The notes: generated from the letters alone by a model not told the origin. DNA of 64,000 bases from Eukaryota sp. TZLM1-RC (GCA_040285825.1 JAUPSS010000004.1:3204550-3268549), one strand, 5' to 3'; shown: positions 42,166-54,169, counted from the stretch's first letter. Numbers and translations: made by a program.

Positions 42166-42954
42166 GTTTAATGGTGTTTATAAAAATATCAGAAAGAAGT
42201 CTACGGAATACACTTTCAAAAACACCTTTGAATAACAATATTGTATCCAATCAATACACTTTTTAATAAAATAAATAAATAAAATAATTACTTGTTCTAT
42301 TAATCACTTTGGCTCATTGTGTACAAAATTTGATTGTTCTGTAAATCACAAATCATACTTCCGGTGATTGAATTTTAGTATATGGTTAAGATTTACAGAA
42401 TTGAAAATTCTGAATAATATAATCAGCTATAATCTTTAATCAATATCTTCTTGATCTTGATAGATCACTTTCAAAGCTGAAAGTTGTTTACTTATATTGA
42501 AAGTTACTTTTGTAAAAATCTCCATAAACATTTCCCCACCAAACTTTTTAATATATAAAAATTAGGAGAAGAAGTTGATACTTTTAGATTTTAGATTTAA
42601 ATATCAAATATTAAATCATCTTATCAACAATTAATATACATATAAAAAGATAACAATAAATTTAAAATTGATATTTTTTAATTCTTAAAAAGATAAGTTA
42701 CCTTTAAGTTTACTACCAATTTCATTTAAAATTGACATGGATTCTCTAATAAATATATTGTGTAATGAAAAGAACATCAAAAGCAATCAGTATAAGGATT
42801 AGACGTTCATAGGTCTCTTTCATTATAAGTTCATTCATATTCTGCTGAGTACTTTCCATAAACATTGTTCAATTTCACTTATTTTTGTTAATTTTATTTT
42901 ATTATTTTTGTCCAATAAAGCTATAGTGGAAAATTTATTAGTAGTGTAAACTTT
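42166..42954. other. AT-rich insert in the D element
   Basis: The longer D copy has about 190 bp between the flanking homologous points; here there are about 800 bp. The extra sequence is very AT-rich and has no coding signal, so it is probably another insertion. Confidence 0.4.
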
Positions 42955-43533
42955 AAATAACAAAATTTGTTCGAATTCACGTCAGTTCACTTTCCGCCAT
43001 GCTCTGAATTGTTTTAAATTGGAAACTTATCGTTCATTATTACATAATGCTGTTTGAAACACTGTTTTTAATATGGCACAAACTGGAAGAATCTCATGTA
43101 TCAAAGAGCCTCTGCTGAAGGAAACACTGTCATTGAATAATTTTGGTTCTAATGATAGAGCTGATGAATACTGTGATTGGATTGAGTACTTTTAAGCAGT
43201 TGTTGACTGTTTCTCCTGCAACGTTGCAAATGACACTTTGGTTAAAAGAAGAAAACTTAATCCTGTAGATGTTCTCGAATTTAAAGCCAAAGAAAAACAT
43301 AGAAAATATGACAAAGAAATTGAAGAATGTAATGCTGATAGAAATAGACCACTTGATTTTATTTCTTTCGGATTTTCTATAAACGGAAGACTATCAGTAC
43401 AAGCAGGAACTTTTTTGAATGATTTCCAAAAAATGGTTCAAGAACAACAATGAAAAGATTTGATATCTTTTTGTGGCGCTTGCAGATTCAATTTGCCATG
43501 TTTAATAAATTGCTTCGGATTTTCAATCGAATT
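42955..43533 (+). mobile_element. Family-D non-LTR element, 3' coding part (degenerate)
   Basis: Reads NSRQFTFRHALNCFKL, LLHNAV then a stop, KEPLLKETLSLNNFGS, CNVANDTLVKRRKLNPVDVL, KHRKYDKEI and FSINGRLS, closely matching 49480-50040. Several stops break it. It ends abruptly near 43533 where a minus-strand family-A piece begins. Confidence 0.8.
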
Positions 43534-43788
43534 AGAAAAGCTTTTTCAACAACGGTTCTACTTTGCAACTAAAATTGTAACCCTTAAACATCTCATATGT
43601 CACATCACGAACGGCATTATGAAGAACTGACCGATATTGAAGAAATTTCTTACAACTTACAATATGACGGAAATTGGCAGTAGTTTTTTGTTACAAATAC
43701 AAACAAAATTATCCAAAAGACCACCTGGATACAGCCCCAATCTCAACCGCATGTTTTGTTTCCAAGCTTCATTTGTTAAGTGAAGACC
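43534..43788 (-). mobile_element. Family-A non-LTR fragment, copy A4
   Basis: On the minus strand this matches A1-A3 from the FGLHLTNEAWKQNMRLRLG region to VEPLLK. It lacks both ends: one side meets the D element, the other the TTTA microsatellite. One missing base in the zinc knuckle breaks the frame. Confidence 0.8.
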
Positions 43789-43805
43789 AAAATTTATTTA
43801 TTAAA

Positions 43806-44037
<232 letters not shown>

Positions 44038-44428
44038 GTTATTTGTTTATCTTATTTGAAAAATTATTGTTGTCTATTGGGATACTTATAACTTCCCTCA
44101 ATTAGTTCAATCTGTCTTTTGAACTCAGTTACCACATTTAGATTTCAACGACAACACTTTTAGCCTCCACCGTCGACAGTTGAGGCATAATAAATGACAT
44201 GTGTCGGCAATATGTCGGCAGGAATAATGGCACACTGACCTAGATTCCTTTCCGTCAAAGAAAAAGAAGTTTGATTATCAAAACCAATTTGTTTGCTGAA
44301 AGCAGCACCGCATCAGCTTATTTTAATAATTTAGGAACAAACAATAATTGACCTGATTTTTGATTTACATTTGGTTATTTTAGACAACAATGAGTGAGAC
44401 CAATTTGAAAGTAAGTTTATAAACCAAA
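44038..44428. other. Spacer before histone quartet 2
   Basis: No gene seen. Homology to the first histone locus begins just before the H2A stem-loop. Confidence 0.4.
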
Positions 44429-44444
44429 AGTGTTGAAAAACACC
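44429..44444 (-). terminator. Histone 3' stem-loop, H2A copy 2
   Basis: Minus strand GGTGTT TTTC AACACT: full 6-bp stem with UUUC loop; TATAAAC follows. Confidence 0.85.
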
Positions 44445-44456
44445 ATGCAAAACAAC

Positions 44457-44840
44457 CTAGATTTCTTGAGAAGCTTGTTCTTCGGCTTCAACACGAGCCT
44501 TGGATCCCTTGGGAAGGAGATCGGAATGAATATGAGGAAGAACACCACCAGAGGGAATCATGATGTGGGACAAGAGCTTGCTGAGTTCTTCATCATTACG
44601 GATAGCCAAGAGAATGTGTCTGGGGACAATACGGGTCTTCTTGTTATCTCTAGCAGCGTTACCAGACAATTCAAGGACCTCGGCGGTGAGGTATTCGAGT
44701 ACAGCAGCCATATAAACAGGAGCGCCAGCTGCAATACGTTCAGCATAGCGACCTTCACGGAGGTAACGACGGATACGACCTACAGGGAATTGGAGTCCTG
44801 CTTTGAAGGAGAGAGTACGAGCACCAGTTTCTTCAGCCAT
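44457..44840 (-). CDS. Histone H2A (H2A.X-type C-terminus), copy 2
   Basis: The protein is identical to copy 1, including the SQEI end. Nucleotide differences from copy 1 in the coding region are few and silent. The ATG is at 44840; the longer in-frame extension upstream lies in the divergent promoter. It pairs head to head with H2B copy 2 across 149 bp. Confidence 0.95.
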   Translation of the reverse strand: MAEETGARTLSFKAGLQFPVGRIRRYLREGRYAERIAAGAPVYMAAVLEYLTAEVLELSGNAARDNKKTRIVPRHILLAIRNDEELSKLLSHIMIPSGGVLPHIHSDLLPKGSKARVEAEEQASQEI

Positions 44841-44989
44841 GAGAGATGAATTAATGAGGATGAGGAAATAGAATTTCAATTTCAACACGACAATTTTGAT
44901 TGTTGCAAGATTGTCATTTGTGGCAAAACATTGAATCAGCTTGTTTGTCTTGCAAACACTGAATCTCAATCACCATTTCTCTCAATCTC
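44841..44989. promoter_or_regulatory. Shared H2A-H2B divergent promoter, cluster 2
   Basis: 149 bp, the same length as in cluster 1 and nearly the same sequence. Confidence 0.6.
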
Positions 44990-45424
44990 ATGCCTGGAAA
45001 AAAGTCTGTAAAGTCTACCAAATCCATCAAGGGAGTTCCCTCCAAAGCCCCATCAAAGGCCCCTGCCAAAGCTGTAAGCAAAGCTGTTGCTGAAGGAGGT
45101 GTGGTCGCTGCTGCCCCCAAGCGTAAGAAGGCCCGTAAGGAGACATGGGCTACTTACATCTACCGTGTTCTTCGTCAAGTCCATCCCGATACTGGTATCT
45201 CCACCAAGGCCATGGGAATCATGAACTCTTTTGTCAATGACATTTTTGAACGTATCGCCACTGAAGCTTCCCGTCTTGCTCGTGTTAACAAGAGAAATAC
45301 TCTTTCTTCTCGTGAGATTCAGACTGCTGTTAGATTATTGCTACCTGGTGAACTCTCCAAGCATGCTGTTTCTGAAGGTACCAAGGCTGTGACCAAGTTT
45401 ACCTCTGCTGGTGAAGCTGAATAG
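44990..45424 (+). CDS. Histone H2B, copy 2
   Basis: 144 residues, same fold as copy 1 with two substitutions, one in the N-terminal tail and one near the C-terminus. Its Lys-rich tail has the repeated [11 protein letters not shown] unit. A perfect stem-loop follows 16 nt after the stop. Confidence 0.96.
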   Translation: MPGKKSVKSTKSIKGVPSKAPSKAPAKAVSKAVAEGGVVAAAPKRKKARKETWATYIYRVLRQVHPDTGISTKAMGIMNSFVNDIFERIATEASRLARVNKRNTLSSREIQTAVRLLLPGELSKHAVSEGTKAVTKFTSAGEAE

Positions 45425-45440
45425 ATTTGTGGTATTTGGT

Positions 45441-45456
45441 GGTGTTTTTCAACACT
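45441..45456 (+). terminator. Histone 3' stem-loop, H2B copy 2
   Basis: GGTGTT TTTC AACACT with GGATAAAT downstream. Confidence 0.85.
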
Positions 45457-45808
45457 GGATAAATTTGTTTTTTATTGTGTTCTAATTTAAAATGTTTTAT
45501 TGATGATTTCATCAGGATTGAAGTCTTTTGGGGATATGCAAATGACAATTGTTCAACCAAATTGGGATTTGCTAAACCTGTTGTTCCTAAACAGAACCCA
45601 CATTGAATATTTCAATAGTTCCATATAGAAGAACAGCTAGGTGCACATCTAATGAAGAACGACAACAAAGCCAATAGTCTACACAACCAAACCCCTAAAA
45701 ACTAACCATCCAACAAAAGCAAATGACAATTGATTCTCGTAATACATTTTCCCTGCTCTGAATTTCTGCTTAATACAATGCAGAATGACATAATCCTGAT
45801 CTACACTA

Positions 45809-46216
45809 ATGGCCCGCACTAAGCAAACCTCTCGCAAGACTACCTCCACCAAGACTCCAAGAAAGCATTTGGCTACCAAGGCTGCTCGAAAAGCTGCCCC
45901 TGCTACTGGTGGTATCAAGAAACCCCATCGTTATCGCCCTGGTACCGTTGCTCTCCGTGAAATTAGAAAATACCAAAAGTCTACTGAGCTCTTGATCCGC
46001 AAGCTTCCCTTCCAACGTTTGGTCAGAGAAATTGCTCAAGAATTTAAGGGTGAGTTGAGATTCCAAGCCTCTGGCATCTCTGCACTTCAAGAAGCTGCCG
46101 AAGCTTACCTTGTTGGTTTGTTTGAAGACACCAATCTCTGTGCTATCCATGCTAAACGTGTTACCATTATGCCTAAGGATATGGCCTTGGCTAAGAGAAT
46201 TCGTTCTGATTTTTAA
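45809..46216 (+). CDS. Histone H3, copy 2
   Basis: Protein identical to copy 1 (tail [19 protein letters not shown]-terminus RIRSDF). A handful of synonymous changes are visible. The upstream 300 bp are also strongly conserved with copy 1, including CAATGCAGAATGACATAATC just before the start. Confidence 0.97.
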   Translation: MARTKQTSRKTTSTKTPRKHLATKAARKAAPATGGIKKPHRYRPGTVALREIRKYQKSTELLIRKLPFQRLVREIAQEFKGELRFQASGISALQEAAEAYLVGLFEDTNLCAIHAKRVTIMPKDMALAKRIRSDF

Positions 46217-46233
46217 TTGTGCTTTGTAGTTGT

Positions 46234-46249
46234 GGTGTTCTTCAATACT
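46234..46249 (+). terminator. Histone 3' stem-loop, H3 copy 2
   Basis: GGTGTT CTTC AATACT, the same as copy 1, then TTGAATAAAT. Confidence 0.75.
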
Positions 46250-46589
46250 CAACTTTTGAATAAATTTAGATTTTAATTTTGTTTCGTTTAAAATATCATT
46301 ACACAAAATAAATGGCAAAAAAAGACAGCTACTATGCTTGTTAATTTTGTCGGTTTATCAACTACAGCAGCGTTACATATACTGCTGAATCAGCAATATG
46401 CGTTTCTGGCCTTTCAGCACCAACATTGTCCTAATTACCCAGACCATTACATCAACCAAGTTGAATAACCCTGAAACCCAACAATCACCATTAACAAACA
46501 ACAATTAATCTTGGCAAGACAATTTCCAAAATCAAACGCAAATTCCCAAACTCCTTTCAAATCTTGCATTCTTATCTTCATCGATCTCA

Positions 46590-46901
46590 ATGGCTGGCCG
46601 TGGAAAAGGTGGAAAAGGTTTAGGTAAAGGTGGTGCCAAGCGCCATAGAAAGGTTCTTCGTGAAAACATCCAAGGTATTACTAAGCCTGCTATTCGTCGT
46701 CTTGCTCGCCGTGGTGGTGTCAAGCGTATCTCTGCACTTATCTATGATGAAACCCGTACTGTTCTCCGTACTTTCCTCGAAAACGTGATCCGGGACTCTG
46801 TTACTTATTGTGAACATGCCAGAAGGAAGACTGTTACTGCCATGGATGTTGTCTATGCTTTGAAACGTCATGGACGTGTTTTGTATGGTTTTGGTGTTTA
46901 G
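46590..46901 (+). CDS. Histone H4, copy 2
   Basis: Protein identical to copy 1, with one visible silent change in the coding sequence. Unlike copy 1 its 3' stem-loop is perfect. The homology between the two loci ends soon after this loop. Confidence 0.97.
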   Translation: MAGRGKGGKGLGKGGAKRHRKVLRENIQGITKPAIRRLARRGGVKRISALIYDETRTVLRTFLENVIRDSVTYCEHARRKTVTAMDVVYALKRHGRVLYGFGV

Positions 46902-46915
46902 GTTTTTGTTTTAGG

Positions 46916-46931
46916 GGTGTTTTTCAACACT
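46916..46931 (+). terminator. Histone 3' stem-loop, H4 copy 2
   Basis: GGTGTT TTTC AACACT with TATAAATCC downstream. Confidence 0.85.
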
Positions 46932-46934
46932 TAT

Positions 46935-47303
46935 AAATCCTTTTTTTTTCTCTTTTTTTTATATTTTTTCCTTGTTTCATAAAGAATTTGTTCTGTTAGG
47001 CTTCATCACTGAACACTGGTTGGAAGGAATTTGTTCCTCTAGTTGAGTTTGAAGATAGAAAGAAACTGCCAAAGTAAACACTACTTGTATTTACTTACAT
47101 ATTAATACAAAAGCGCACAAGCTAAACAAAATGACTAGATTGGATGAACATCACTGTCGTCCAATAAAAACGAATTTACCAAATCAAAACAATACTAAAA
47201 TTAAAAGAATAGTGATTTAAAAGATGGTAAATCCTTAATCAAATGATGGTAATGACCAATAAACCGACTTAAATTGAGACAGGGGAAAGGAACAACCCAA
47301 ATA
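46935..47303. other. Spacer between H4 and the HDAC-like gene
   Basis: AT-rich, holds the two convergent 3' ends. No gene seen. Confidence 0.4.
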
Positions 47304-48344
47304 TCAACCAGAAAGACCATCAACCAAAGCAACTGCAGCAGGTCCTACCATGTCCATCTTGTATCCACCCTCTTGCAGAACCAAGACATTTAAATCTTTA
47401 ACTAGTTTTCTAATGGTGGTGCCAATAGTGAAATAATCTGGTAGTAATAGTTTAAAACCTGAAAAATCTGTCTTGTCAGGGTCACCTTGACACGTGTCCG
47501 ATCCAAAAGAAAGTATCAAAATATCAGAATTAAAGGGTAATATAGCTTCCTCGAAAACTTGTTCCACCACTTTGACATACTCATCACCCTTCACTCCAGG
47601 TAATAAGGGATAATAGCGACAATTATCAAACGATTCATGACCATAGAGGAAAGGATATTCAAAACGTGGATCACAATGGATGGAAACAAAAAGAATATCA
47701 TCTCTACCATTTACAATTTCACCAATTCCGTCCCCACAATGCACATCAACGTCAAGAATGCAAACCTTATAACCAGCTTCTACAGCCTTTGTAGCTGCAA
47801 GTACTGCATTGTTAAAGAAACAGTAGCCAGCGTATTTAGAGTTTCTAGCATGATGACCAGGTAGAACACATGCTGCGAATCCTGTAGAGGCAGGAGGAAG
47901 GGAGAGGACTTGCTGAACTGCATAGAGTGCCAAGGAAGCGGAGTGTAAGGCTAGAGAGTAAGTGTAGTCATAAATGGGGGTAATTGTGTCAAGGGAAAAA
48001 AGGCCAATTTGAAATATATATGGCACTTTTCTGGTAATAGCCCCGGATGTTGGAGAAGCAAAACAATAAGGAACAATACCATTGAGGTCTTTGTATTGGA
48101 AATCATCAATACGACCATTTTCTGTCCAGGAAGAATAAACATTTTGTAAAAAATCAATATAGTCTTTGCTGTGAATACGGGAAATAAAATCAAGCTCTAG
48201 AGGTGGTTCTACATATATAGATGTAGCAATGGAGGAGCCCGCAAAGGACTCGACTATGAGGCGTTTCCTACGGACTGGGTCGTTGGTATTGCCAGACGGA
48301 GCTAGTCCGTGGTCAGCATTGTCATAGAAAAAGAGTGTAGTCAT
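47304..48344 (-). CDS. HDAC / acetylpolyamine amidohydrolase-like enzyme
   Basis: 346 residues of the arginase-deacetylase fold. The active site is clear: PGHHARNSKYAGYCFFNN (paired His), DVDVHCGDGIGEI (zinc Asp and His) and SFGSDTCQGDPDKT (third zinc ligand Asp), then LQEGGY with the late active-site Tyr. SIHCDPRFEYPF and DTCQGDP resemble bacterial-type acetylpolyamine amidohydrolases more than classical class I HDACs. Substrate could be acetylated polyamine or protein lysine. No targeting signal is seen. The ATG at 48344 gives MTTLFFYDNADHG, the usual family start. Confidence 0.88.
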   Translation of the reverse strand: MTTLFFYDNADHGLAPSGNTNDPVRRKRLIVESFAGSSIATSIYVEPPLELDFISRIHSKDYIDFLQNVYSSWTENGRIDDFQYKDLNGIVPYCFASPTSGAITRKVPYIFQIGLFSLDTITPIYDYTYSLALHSASLALYAVQQVLSLPPASTGFAACVLPGHHARNSKYAGYCFFNNAVLAATKAVEAGYKVCILDVDVHCGDGIGEIVNGRDDILFVSIHCDPRFEYPFLYGHESFDNCRYYPLLPGVKGDEYVKVVEQVFEEAILPFNSDILILSFGSDTCQGDPDKTDFSGFKLLLPDYFTIGTTIRKLVKDLNVLVLQEGGYKMDMVGPAAVALVDGLSG

Positions 48345-48424
48345 TGGAAGAGAAAAAGAAGGAAGAACAAAGTTGCTTTTTGGAAAAGATTAGTAATTTA
48401 TTACTCATTTTATTGGTTATTCCA

Positions 48425-50165
48425 TTTTGAGTTCATCAAGTGATGTAAAGCAAGGAGATCCGTTAGGACCTCTTTTGTTTTGTTTGGCCATTCATTTTAT
48501 TTTATTACAAATTCAAGAGATGTTTCCTTCGCTGAAAATGATTGCATATATGGATGATGTTGTTCTAATAGGTGATTTAAATATTGTGAAAAAAGCAACT
48601 GTATGTTTTAAAGAATTATTTACCAAAAATGGCCTCCGACTGAATTTACCTAAATTAGTTTTGTTATCGAATTCTGCAATTTCTACAATAGTTGATGGTA
48701 TTGAAATTCAAGCCAAATTATATTCAATTGATACTATTCGTCATATGGGTTCGTTCTTAGGAAATAATGATGAAATCACCAAAAAATTGTTTGAAAAGTT
48801 GAACTCAATTTCCCATAAAATCGACCGAATGATGACTTTAGATATACAAAAACATATCAAATTTACCATTATAAGACTGTGTTTTAGTTCCAACTTCAAT
48901 CATATATTTCGATCTACAAATTCTCTTATCACTAGGCCTTTGGCTCAGAAGTTTAATGAGTTACGTGCAAAAGTTTTGTCACAATTTTGGGATGTAAAAT
49001 GTTCCAAATTCCAGACCATGCTTATCTTAGTCCACTTAGGATTATGGTGGTTTATGTTGGACAAAGGCTTCTGTTCTTACTTCATGTGCATTTATTGGTG
49101 GATGCATTAAATGAAGAAATTTCAAAGATTGATGTAGAAAAATGGAGTCGATGCTTTCTCCAATCATTCAATGGCAATATTCCAGAAAAGAATCTTTTAA
49201 ATTTAAAATACACTCTCCGAACATTACAGAAACGATTGACTGGAATGGCGGAAAATGATCTTTATAATAATATATGCAGCTCGTCTGTTTAAAATCAAGA
49301 TCTTCACTCATTGTTATTGTAAAAGGGTGTTTGTGAAAATAGGTCATCAGATTTTTCACTTTTTGTAACCATTGTACCACGAAAATTTGGATTGTGTGCC
49401 ACTAATGAAGGATTTGTAACAAAAATGAAATTATATTTGAATATCCCCATTAATCAATTATTATCCAAAGAAAAATATATTTGTTCGAATTCACCTCAAC
49501 TCACTTTGCGCCATTCTCTGCATTATTCTAAATTGATAACTTATCGTTCTTCATTAAATGATGCTGTTAGAGACACTGTTTTCAATATGGCACAAACTGC
49601 AAGAATATCGTCTATCAAAGAGCCTCTGCTGAAGGAAACACTTTCTCTGAATAATTTTGGCTCTGATGATAGAGATGATGTTTACTGTGATTGGATTGAA
49701 AACTCTGAAGCTATTGTTGACTTTGTCTCATGTAATGTTGCAAATGATACTTTGGTTCGCAGAAGAAAACTTAATCCTGTGACTGCTCTTGATTTTAAAG
49801 CAAAAGTAAAACATAGAAAATATGATAAAGATATTGAAGAAGGTAATGCTGGTAGAAATACACAGCTAGTTTTTATTGCTTTCCCATTTTCGATAAACGG
49901 AAGATTATCAGATGAAGCAGAAACTTTTTTGAATGACTTCCAAAAATGGTGCAAGAAAATACAATGAAAAGATTTGATATTTTTTTATGGCGTTCACGTT
50001 TTCAATTTGCCATTATTAATAGATTACCTCGGTTTTTCAATCGAATAAGAGAAGCTTCAGCTAGACAGCAAGCAGATCAAGATTTTGTAGAGGAAATCTT
50101 GGTTCAATGATATTCGTCCCATTAGTTATGAATTAATTTAATTAAGTGTGCATGTTCAATCAATA
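48425..50165 (+). mobile_element. Non-LTR retrotransposon, family D, longest copy D1 (RT to 3' end, degenerate)
   Basis: Starts inside the reverse transcriptase with VKQGDPLGPLLFCL and the catalytic YMDDVVLIG, then the thumb (GGLCWTKASVLTSCAF after a frame change), a damaged zinc knuckle (YICSNSPQLTLRH), LNDAVRDTVFNM, KEPLLKETLSLNNFGS, the endonuclease-like part (VDFVSCNVANDTL..KHRKYDKDI), FPFSINGRLS and an end EEILVQ. Frameshifts near 49060, 49300 and 49960 and lost Cys residues show it is inactive. It is the only copy in the window that retains reverse transcriptase motifs. Confidence 0.85.
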
Positions 50166-52199
50166 AATATTTTAGTTGTTGTATTTTCATTTTATAAGCA
50201 TTTTTCAAATATTGTTTATCCTTATTTACCTTTATGTAAAAGCAAATTGTTTTGAGTTTATTAGCAAATTTACACATTATGATAAGAGTGTGCACCACCA
50301 TTTTGCATGGCTCTATGTGTACATTGCCCTTGATGATAATTATTGTTTATTTATTTTGAAATTTAAATAAATAATTGCAAGTTTAAGCATCAAAAGTCAC
50401 TTGTTGCATATTGATAAAACACTGATGAAGTATTACTTGACAGCTTCCCAGGATTGTCGAGTCCTTTGAATTGTCATTAGAACTTTGTATTACACTTTAA
50501 CAATAATCAAAATTGGGGTAAATCTGATAAAAATTGTACCTAAACAATAGAATCTAATAGATTAAATTGAACACTGTCAAAGTGCCGATTCAGCTTGCTT
50601 TTTCTCGCATCTGGCACCACTTTTAATAAATGTTTTAATATAAAATGGCATGTTGTGTTTGTTCACCATAGGCGGAGGATCTCGACTGATGATTTTTTTG
50701 GGAATAAGTGGAATTATTGGAATAAATATATGAGTATAAAAAAAGAAAACTATTGAAGATGGGGAAAATAAAACCCCAAAACAAATCCCCACAAATGCCA
50801 CGTCATCTATTGATTGAAGCTAAAATTAGTATTAAGTAATAAACAGTTGTTAAATTAAAACTTACATGTTTTGTAATCAACATCGAAACAAAATATGGTC
50901 AATCTCGCACACATTCTCAATCAGCTCTGCACTTCAATTCTTTCAGCTCAACAACTTTATCCATAGAGATTTGAAAAGTGTGATGGTTGATGGTCGTCCC
51001 AGAATCTCTGATTTTGAAATCTCCAAATAATTGCTGATAGCCCATCTTTCAAATGTTGTTGTCATCATTCCCTTTAATTGTCAACTAGGGGACGTCAGTA
51101 GGGGACGTCAAGGGGGGTAGTGTCATTAAAAACTTCCTTGAGTAATTGCATGAGCATGAAGAACCAGAAGAATTTAGGCTTATGTTTACTCAACACCATT
51201 AATGTCATGATTCCTAAATCCAGCCTTGGAAGTAATGTTGGTAATATTAAAGCGAAGATTATTCGCAGTTATACTTACAAATAAAGTCGCTTTTGAGGAA
51301 ATTAGCTCTCAAATAGCTTTATTAGGAGCCAAATATAATGGTACTAAATTACCATTTGATGAAACAACTCCTCTTTTATTACAAATAATGGCGTGCATAA
51401 CGATCCATCAAAAAGGCCTGGTATTAACCAAATTTTCTAAACATTCTTGACATTGGTAGAGAAATCGTCCCTACCAGAATAAATGTTAAAAATTATATTT
51501 GGCTTCATTAATGAAGTGTTGAGAGAGCAACGGGGATACTTGAAGAATCGAAACTAAGCAAACACTAAGGAGAGAAAAAGGTTGGTGGGGAGAGGGGGCA
51601 GTTAGAGACATTTTATTGTAGTAATTCAAGCATAAGGTAAGCATAGCATGTTGTTTATCATTAGTTCACTGTATCACGTGATGCCACGTCATCACCTGTT
51701 TAGACGGTATTTTGCTGTGAGACAGATCTTCTACTGAGCAACAATGGAAACGACGTTATAACGTTCGCTGAACAACAAAAGTGAATGCTGTGAAGGGACT
51801 TGTAACGAATCTGGTGAAACGAATAACAAGAGATCTCGGCATAGAGGTTGAGTAAAGAATATCGCGCGATAGAGCACAATGATTGGGTAATGGACTAACA
51901 GACAAGTTGCCTACACGACAGACATGGTAACAAATGCAAAGAGGTAAGGAGATTCACATTATAGTCATTGACAAGACGTTGATCACAGAACATGTAAGTT
52001 TTGACATAAAACTCAATCTACTGGTTCTAAATGAAACAAGATGAGAGTCTGGAGCCAAGGTTGGTGGCCATGGCAGGGATGGAAGACAGCTTATATACCT
52101 GCAGTGGGTTAAGATTGATTTGTTCAAGATTGATGAGGGATCAAAAAACAGACACATTTTAAAACTCAACCAAAAACCAAAAACTTTAACTTATACTTT
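50166..52199. other. Long stretch without a recognisable gene
   Basis: Open frames at 50577-50801 (-) and 51226-51450 (+) are short and show no motif. A duplicated TAGGGGACGTCA unit lies near 51090. The stretch may hold decayed repeats I do not recognise. Confidence 0.35.
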
Positions 52200-52940
52200 T
52201 ACCTACTCAAACCCCATCAATTGAATGACGGGAGATTTTCGCTATTCACTTGCATAGCAACTTGCTTGTTATAAGACTCCATAGTGTTATTCAAAACGGA
52301 GTTAAAATAACGAGGGAGAGTTTTTAATAACAAAGATACAATTCTGTTCTTCCAAATCAAAAAATCAAATGTGCGACCACGTTCTTTGAGAAGATTTCCT
52401 AAATCATCTAAAAAATTGAGACCTTCACTTCTAATGGTACCAAAAATTGAAATAGCAATGTGACAAATTTGATTTTTATGCCTCTTGTTCCATTGAGACG
52501 TTGTAGAAAAGTTTTGTATTTTGATTTCTGGAAAAGCTCTGCAATTTTGACTAATTGTTGAATGTCAGAATTGGAAATTCTTTTCCATGGAGATATGGTG
52601 GTGAAATCGGTTCAGTTCCATCTTACCATACACATTGAATATGACCTCGTTTTTGGCCGAAACTGAAGTTTAATTCATAAAAGAGTGGTTCTAAACGGAC
52701 TGGATGATGAGCACATTTTAACAGATCATAAATGCAATCACGAACAGCATTGTGGATCGTTTTTTGAGTGAATTTTCAGCAGGAAATAATGTGATCAAAA
52801 GAACCATAAGCACCACATTTACATTTAATTTATAATAAGCATTGTGGAGGAGGTAGATTAAGTCTGATTCACACGACTTTTAGAAATTGAATTTCTGAAG
52901 GCAATAATCCAAAACAACAAAGAACTTGTATCATCCGACA
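52200..52940 (-). mobile_element. Non-LTR element 3' end, family E (degenerate)
   Basis: Minus-strand pieces in several frames give the family order: KCKCGAYGSFDHIISC (zinc knuckle), IHNAVRDCIYDLLKCAHH, LEPLFYELNF, ISIFGTIRSEGLNFLDDLG and IWKNRIVSLLLKTLP. Frames are broken repeatedly. It is a fifth sequence lineage of the same C-terminal module. Confidence 0.7.
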
Positions 52941-53128
52941 AGATGAACTATTTTGACAAAAAGTTGAACTAAACAAGGAAGACAAAAATAATTTCAAAGA
53001 AAAATCACCGGAGTTGTTTGCTAATTTGGTTGTTCAGAGATTCTGCTTTTAAATAATTAATAATCTTCTCTAATTGGTGTCCTCTTTTAAGGACACTTAT
53101 TCCATTGTTATAGACAACATCTGTAAGT

Positions 53129-54169
53129 ATGACTCCCCCAGTGCGTCTCCATATAGACCTCAACAAAACAGTTCTTCTCTCCGACATTGCTTCTGGTAAG
53201 TCGGTTCCAGATGTAATAAACGCTCTTATTGCTGATTCGGCCTATGGTTATTCGACTTCATCATCATGGACGCCCTACTCCACTACTCTCTATGCCCGAA
53301 ACCCTTCTCCAAACGACCCCTGTGTCTGTTCTTATTCATTTTATCTGGCCAACATTCTCCTTCCTTTTCCTCCTGCTACAGGCAACCTAGAAGAAGACAG
53401 GGTTCGTAACCAAGCCATTAGAGATAAAAGAACTGTTAGAAGTTGTCATTTTACCGAAATTGAAGAGGGAAAATCTTTTCGCCACATTTTTGACCAAGTT
53501 TTTAAAAAATCTAATACATGCCAAGACGAAATTATTCCATCTTTTTATTCTTTTATCAAATTTGTTCATAATTCCAATTTAAATATTAAAATTTGTTTTA
53601 GAACTTTTGGTCAAGATTCTGAAATTTTCGTCCCAAAATATAATTCTTTTTGTGAATCTATTGGGGCTCATAATTTAACTATTACTAAATCTGCAGTTTT
53701 CTTTAGAGGTCAAAATGATGACGTAATACTTGCCGAGAAGTCGTTGGAAGTCTTGCCAATTACGTTTAGCATGGAGCAAGCAACAGAATTTTATAAATCC
53801 CGAGGTTGTATTATCCATCGCGGATTTGCCGAAATTTCTGCATTTTTTAACAATTCTGGCAATATTTCGATAAGAGATCATTATAGCCATTGGTCAGCTC
53901 ATGGTGAGTCAAATAATAGTGGTAAATTAATGATTAAATCTACTAATATTTCAGATGAAATTCCAATTTTTATGGATGATAATATTAGAATTAGGGTGCA
54001 GGATAAAAATATTGTTGATGTAAGAGACCAATTTGGAAACTGTTTGTGTAAAAAAGAAGCTTTTGAAAATGGTAATCTTATAATAATTCATGCTATTTTT
54101 GGTTTTTTGAAGGATGATTATTTTATAGATATTTTATTAGATTCTTTGGACAAATTGGGTATTAAATGA
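53129..54169 (+). CDS. HAD-like protein of unknown substrate
   Basis: 346 residues. The start VRLHIDLNKTVLLSDIASGK has the DxNxT motif typical of haloacid-dehalogenase-fold proteins, and a later IPIFMDDNIRI supplies an acidic DD pair where motif IV is expected; FRTFGQD lies between them. This pattern is known from uncharacterised HAD-like proteins of fungi and protists. The second Asp of a classical phosphatase motif I (DxD) is Asn here, so catalysis is uncertain. No signal peptide or intron. The codon use becomes very AT-rich in the second half. Confidence 0.6.
   Translation: MTPPVRLHIDLNKTVLLSDIASGKSVPDVINALIADSAYGYSTSSSWTPYSTTLYARNPSPNDPCVCSYSFYLANILLPFPPATGNLEEDRVRNQAIRDKRTVRSCHFTEIEEGKSFRHIFDQVFKKSNTCQDEIIPSFYSFIKFVHNSNLNIKICFRTFGQDSEIFVPKYNSFCESIGAHNLTITKSAVFFRGQNDDVILAEKSLEVLPITFSMEQATEFYKSRGCIIHRGFAEISAFFNNSGNISIRDHYSHWSAHGESNNSGKLMIKSTNISDEIPIFMDDNIRIRVQDKNIVDVRDQFGNCLCKKEAFENGNLIIIHAIFGFLKDDYFIDILLDSLDKLGIK

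Noticed and set aside
48390-50200. TCATTTTAT as target-site duplication of D1
   Set aside because: The 5' copy is separated from the element by bases not explained, and the motif is common in AT-rich DNA.
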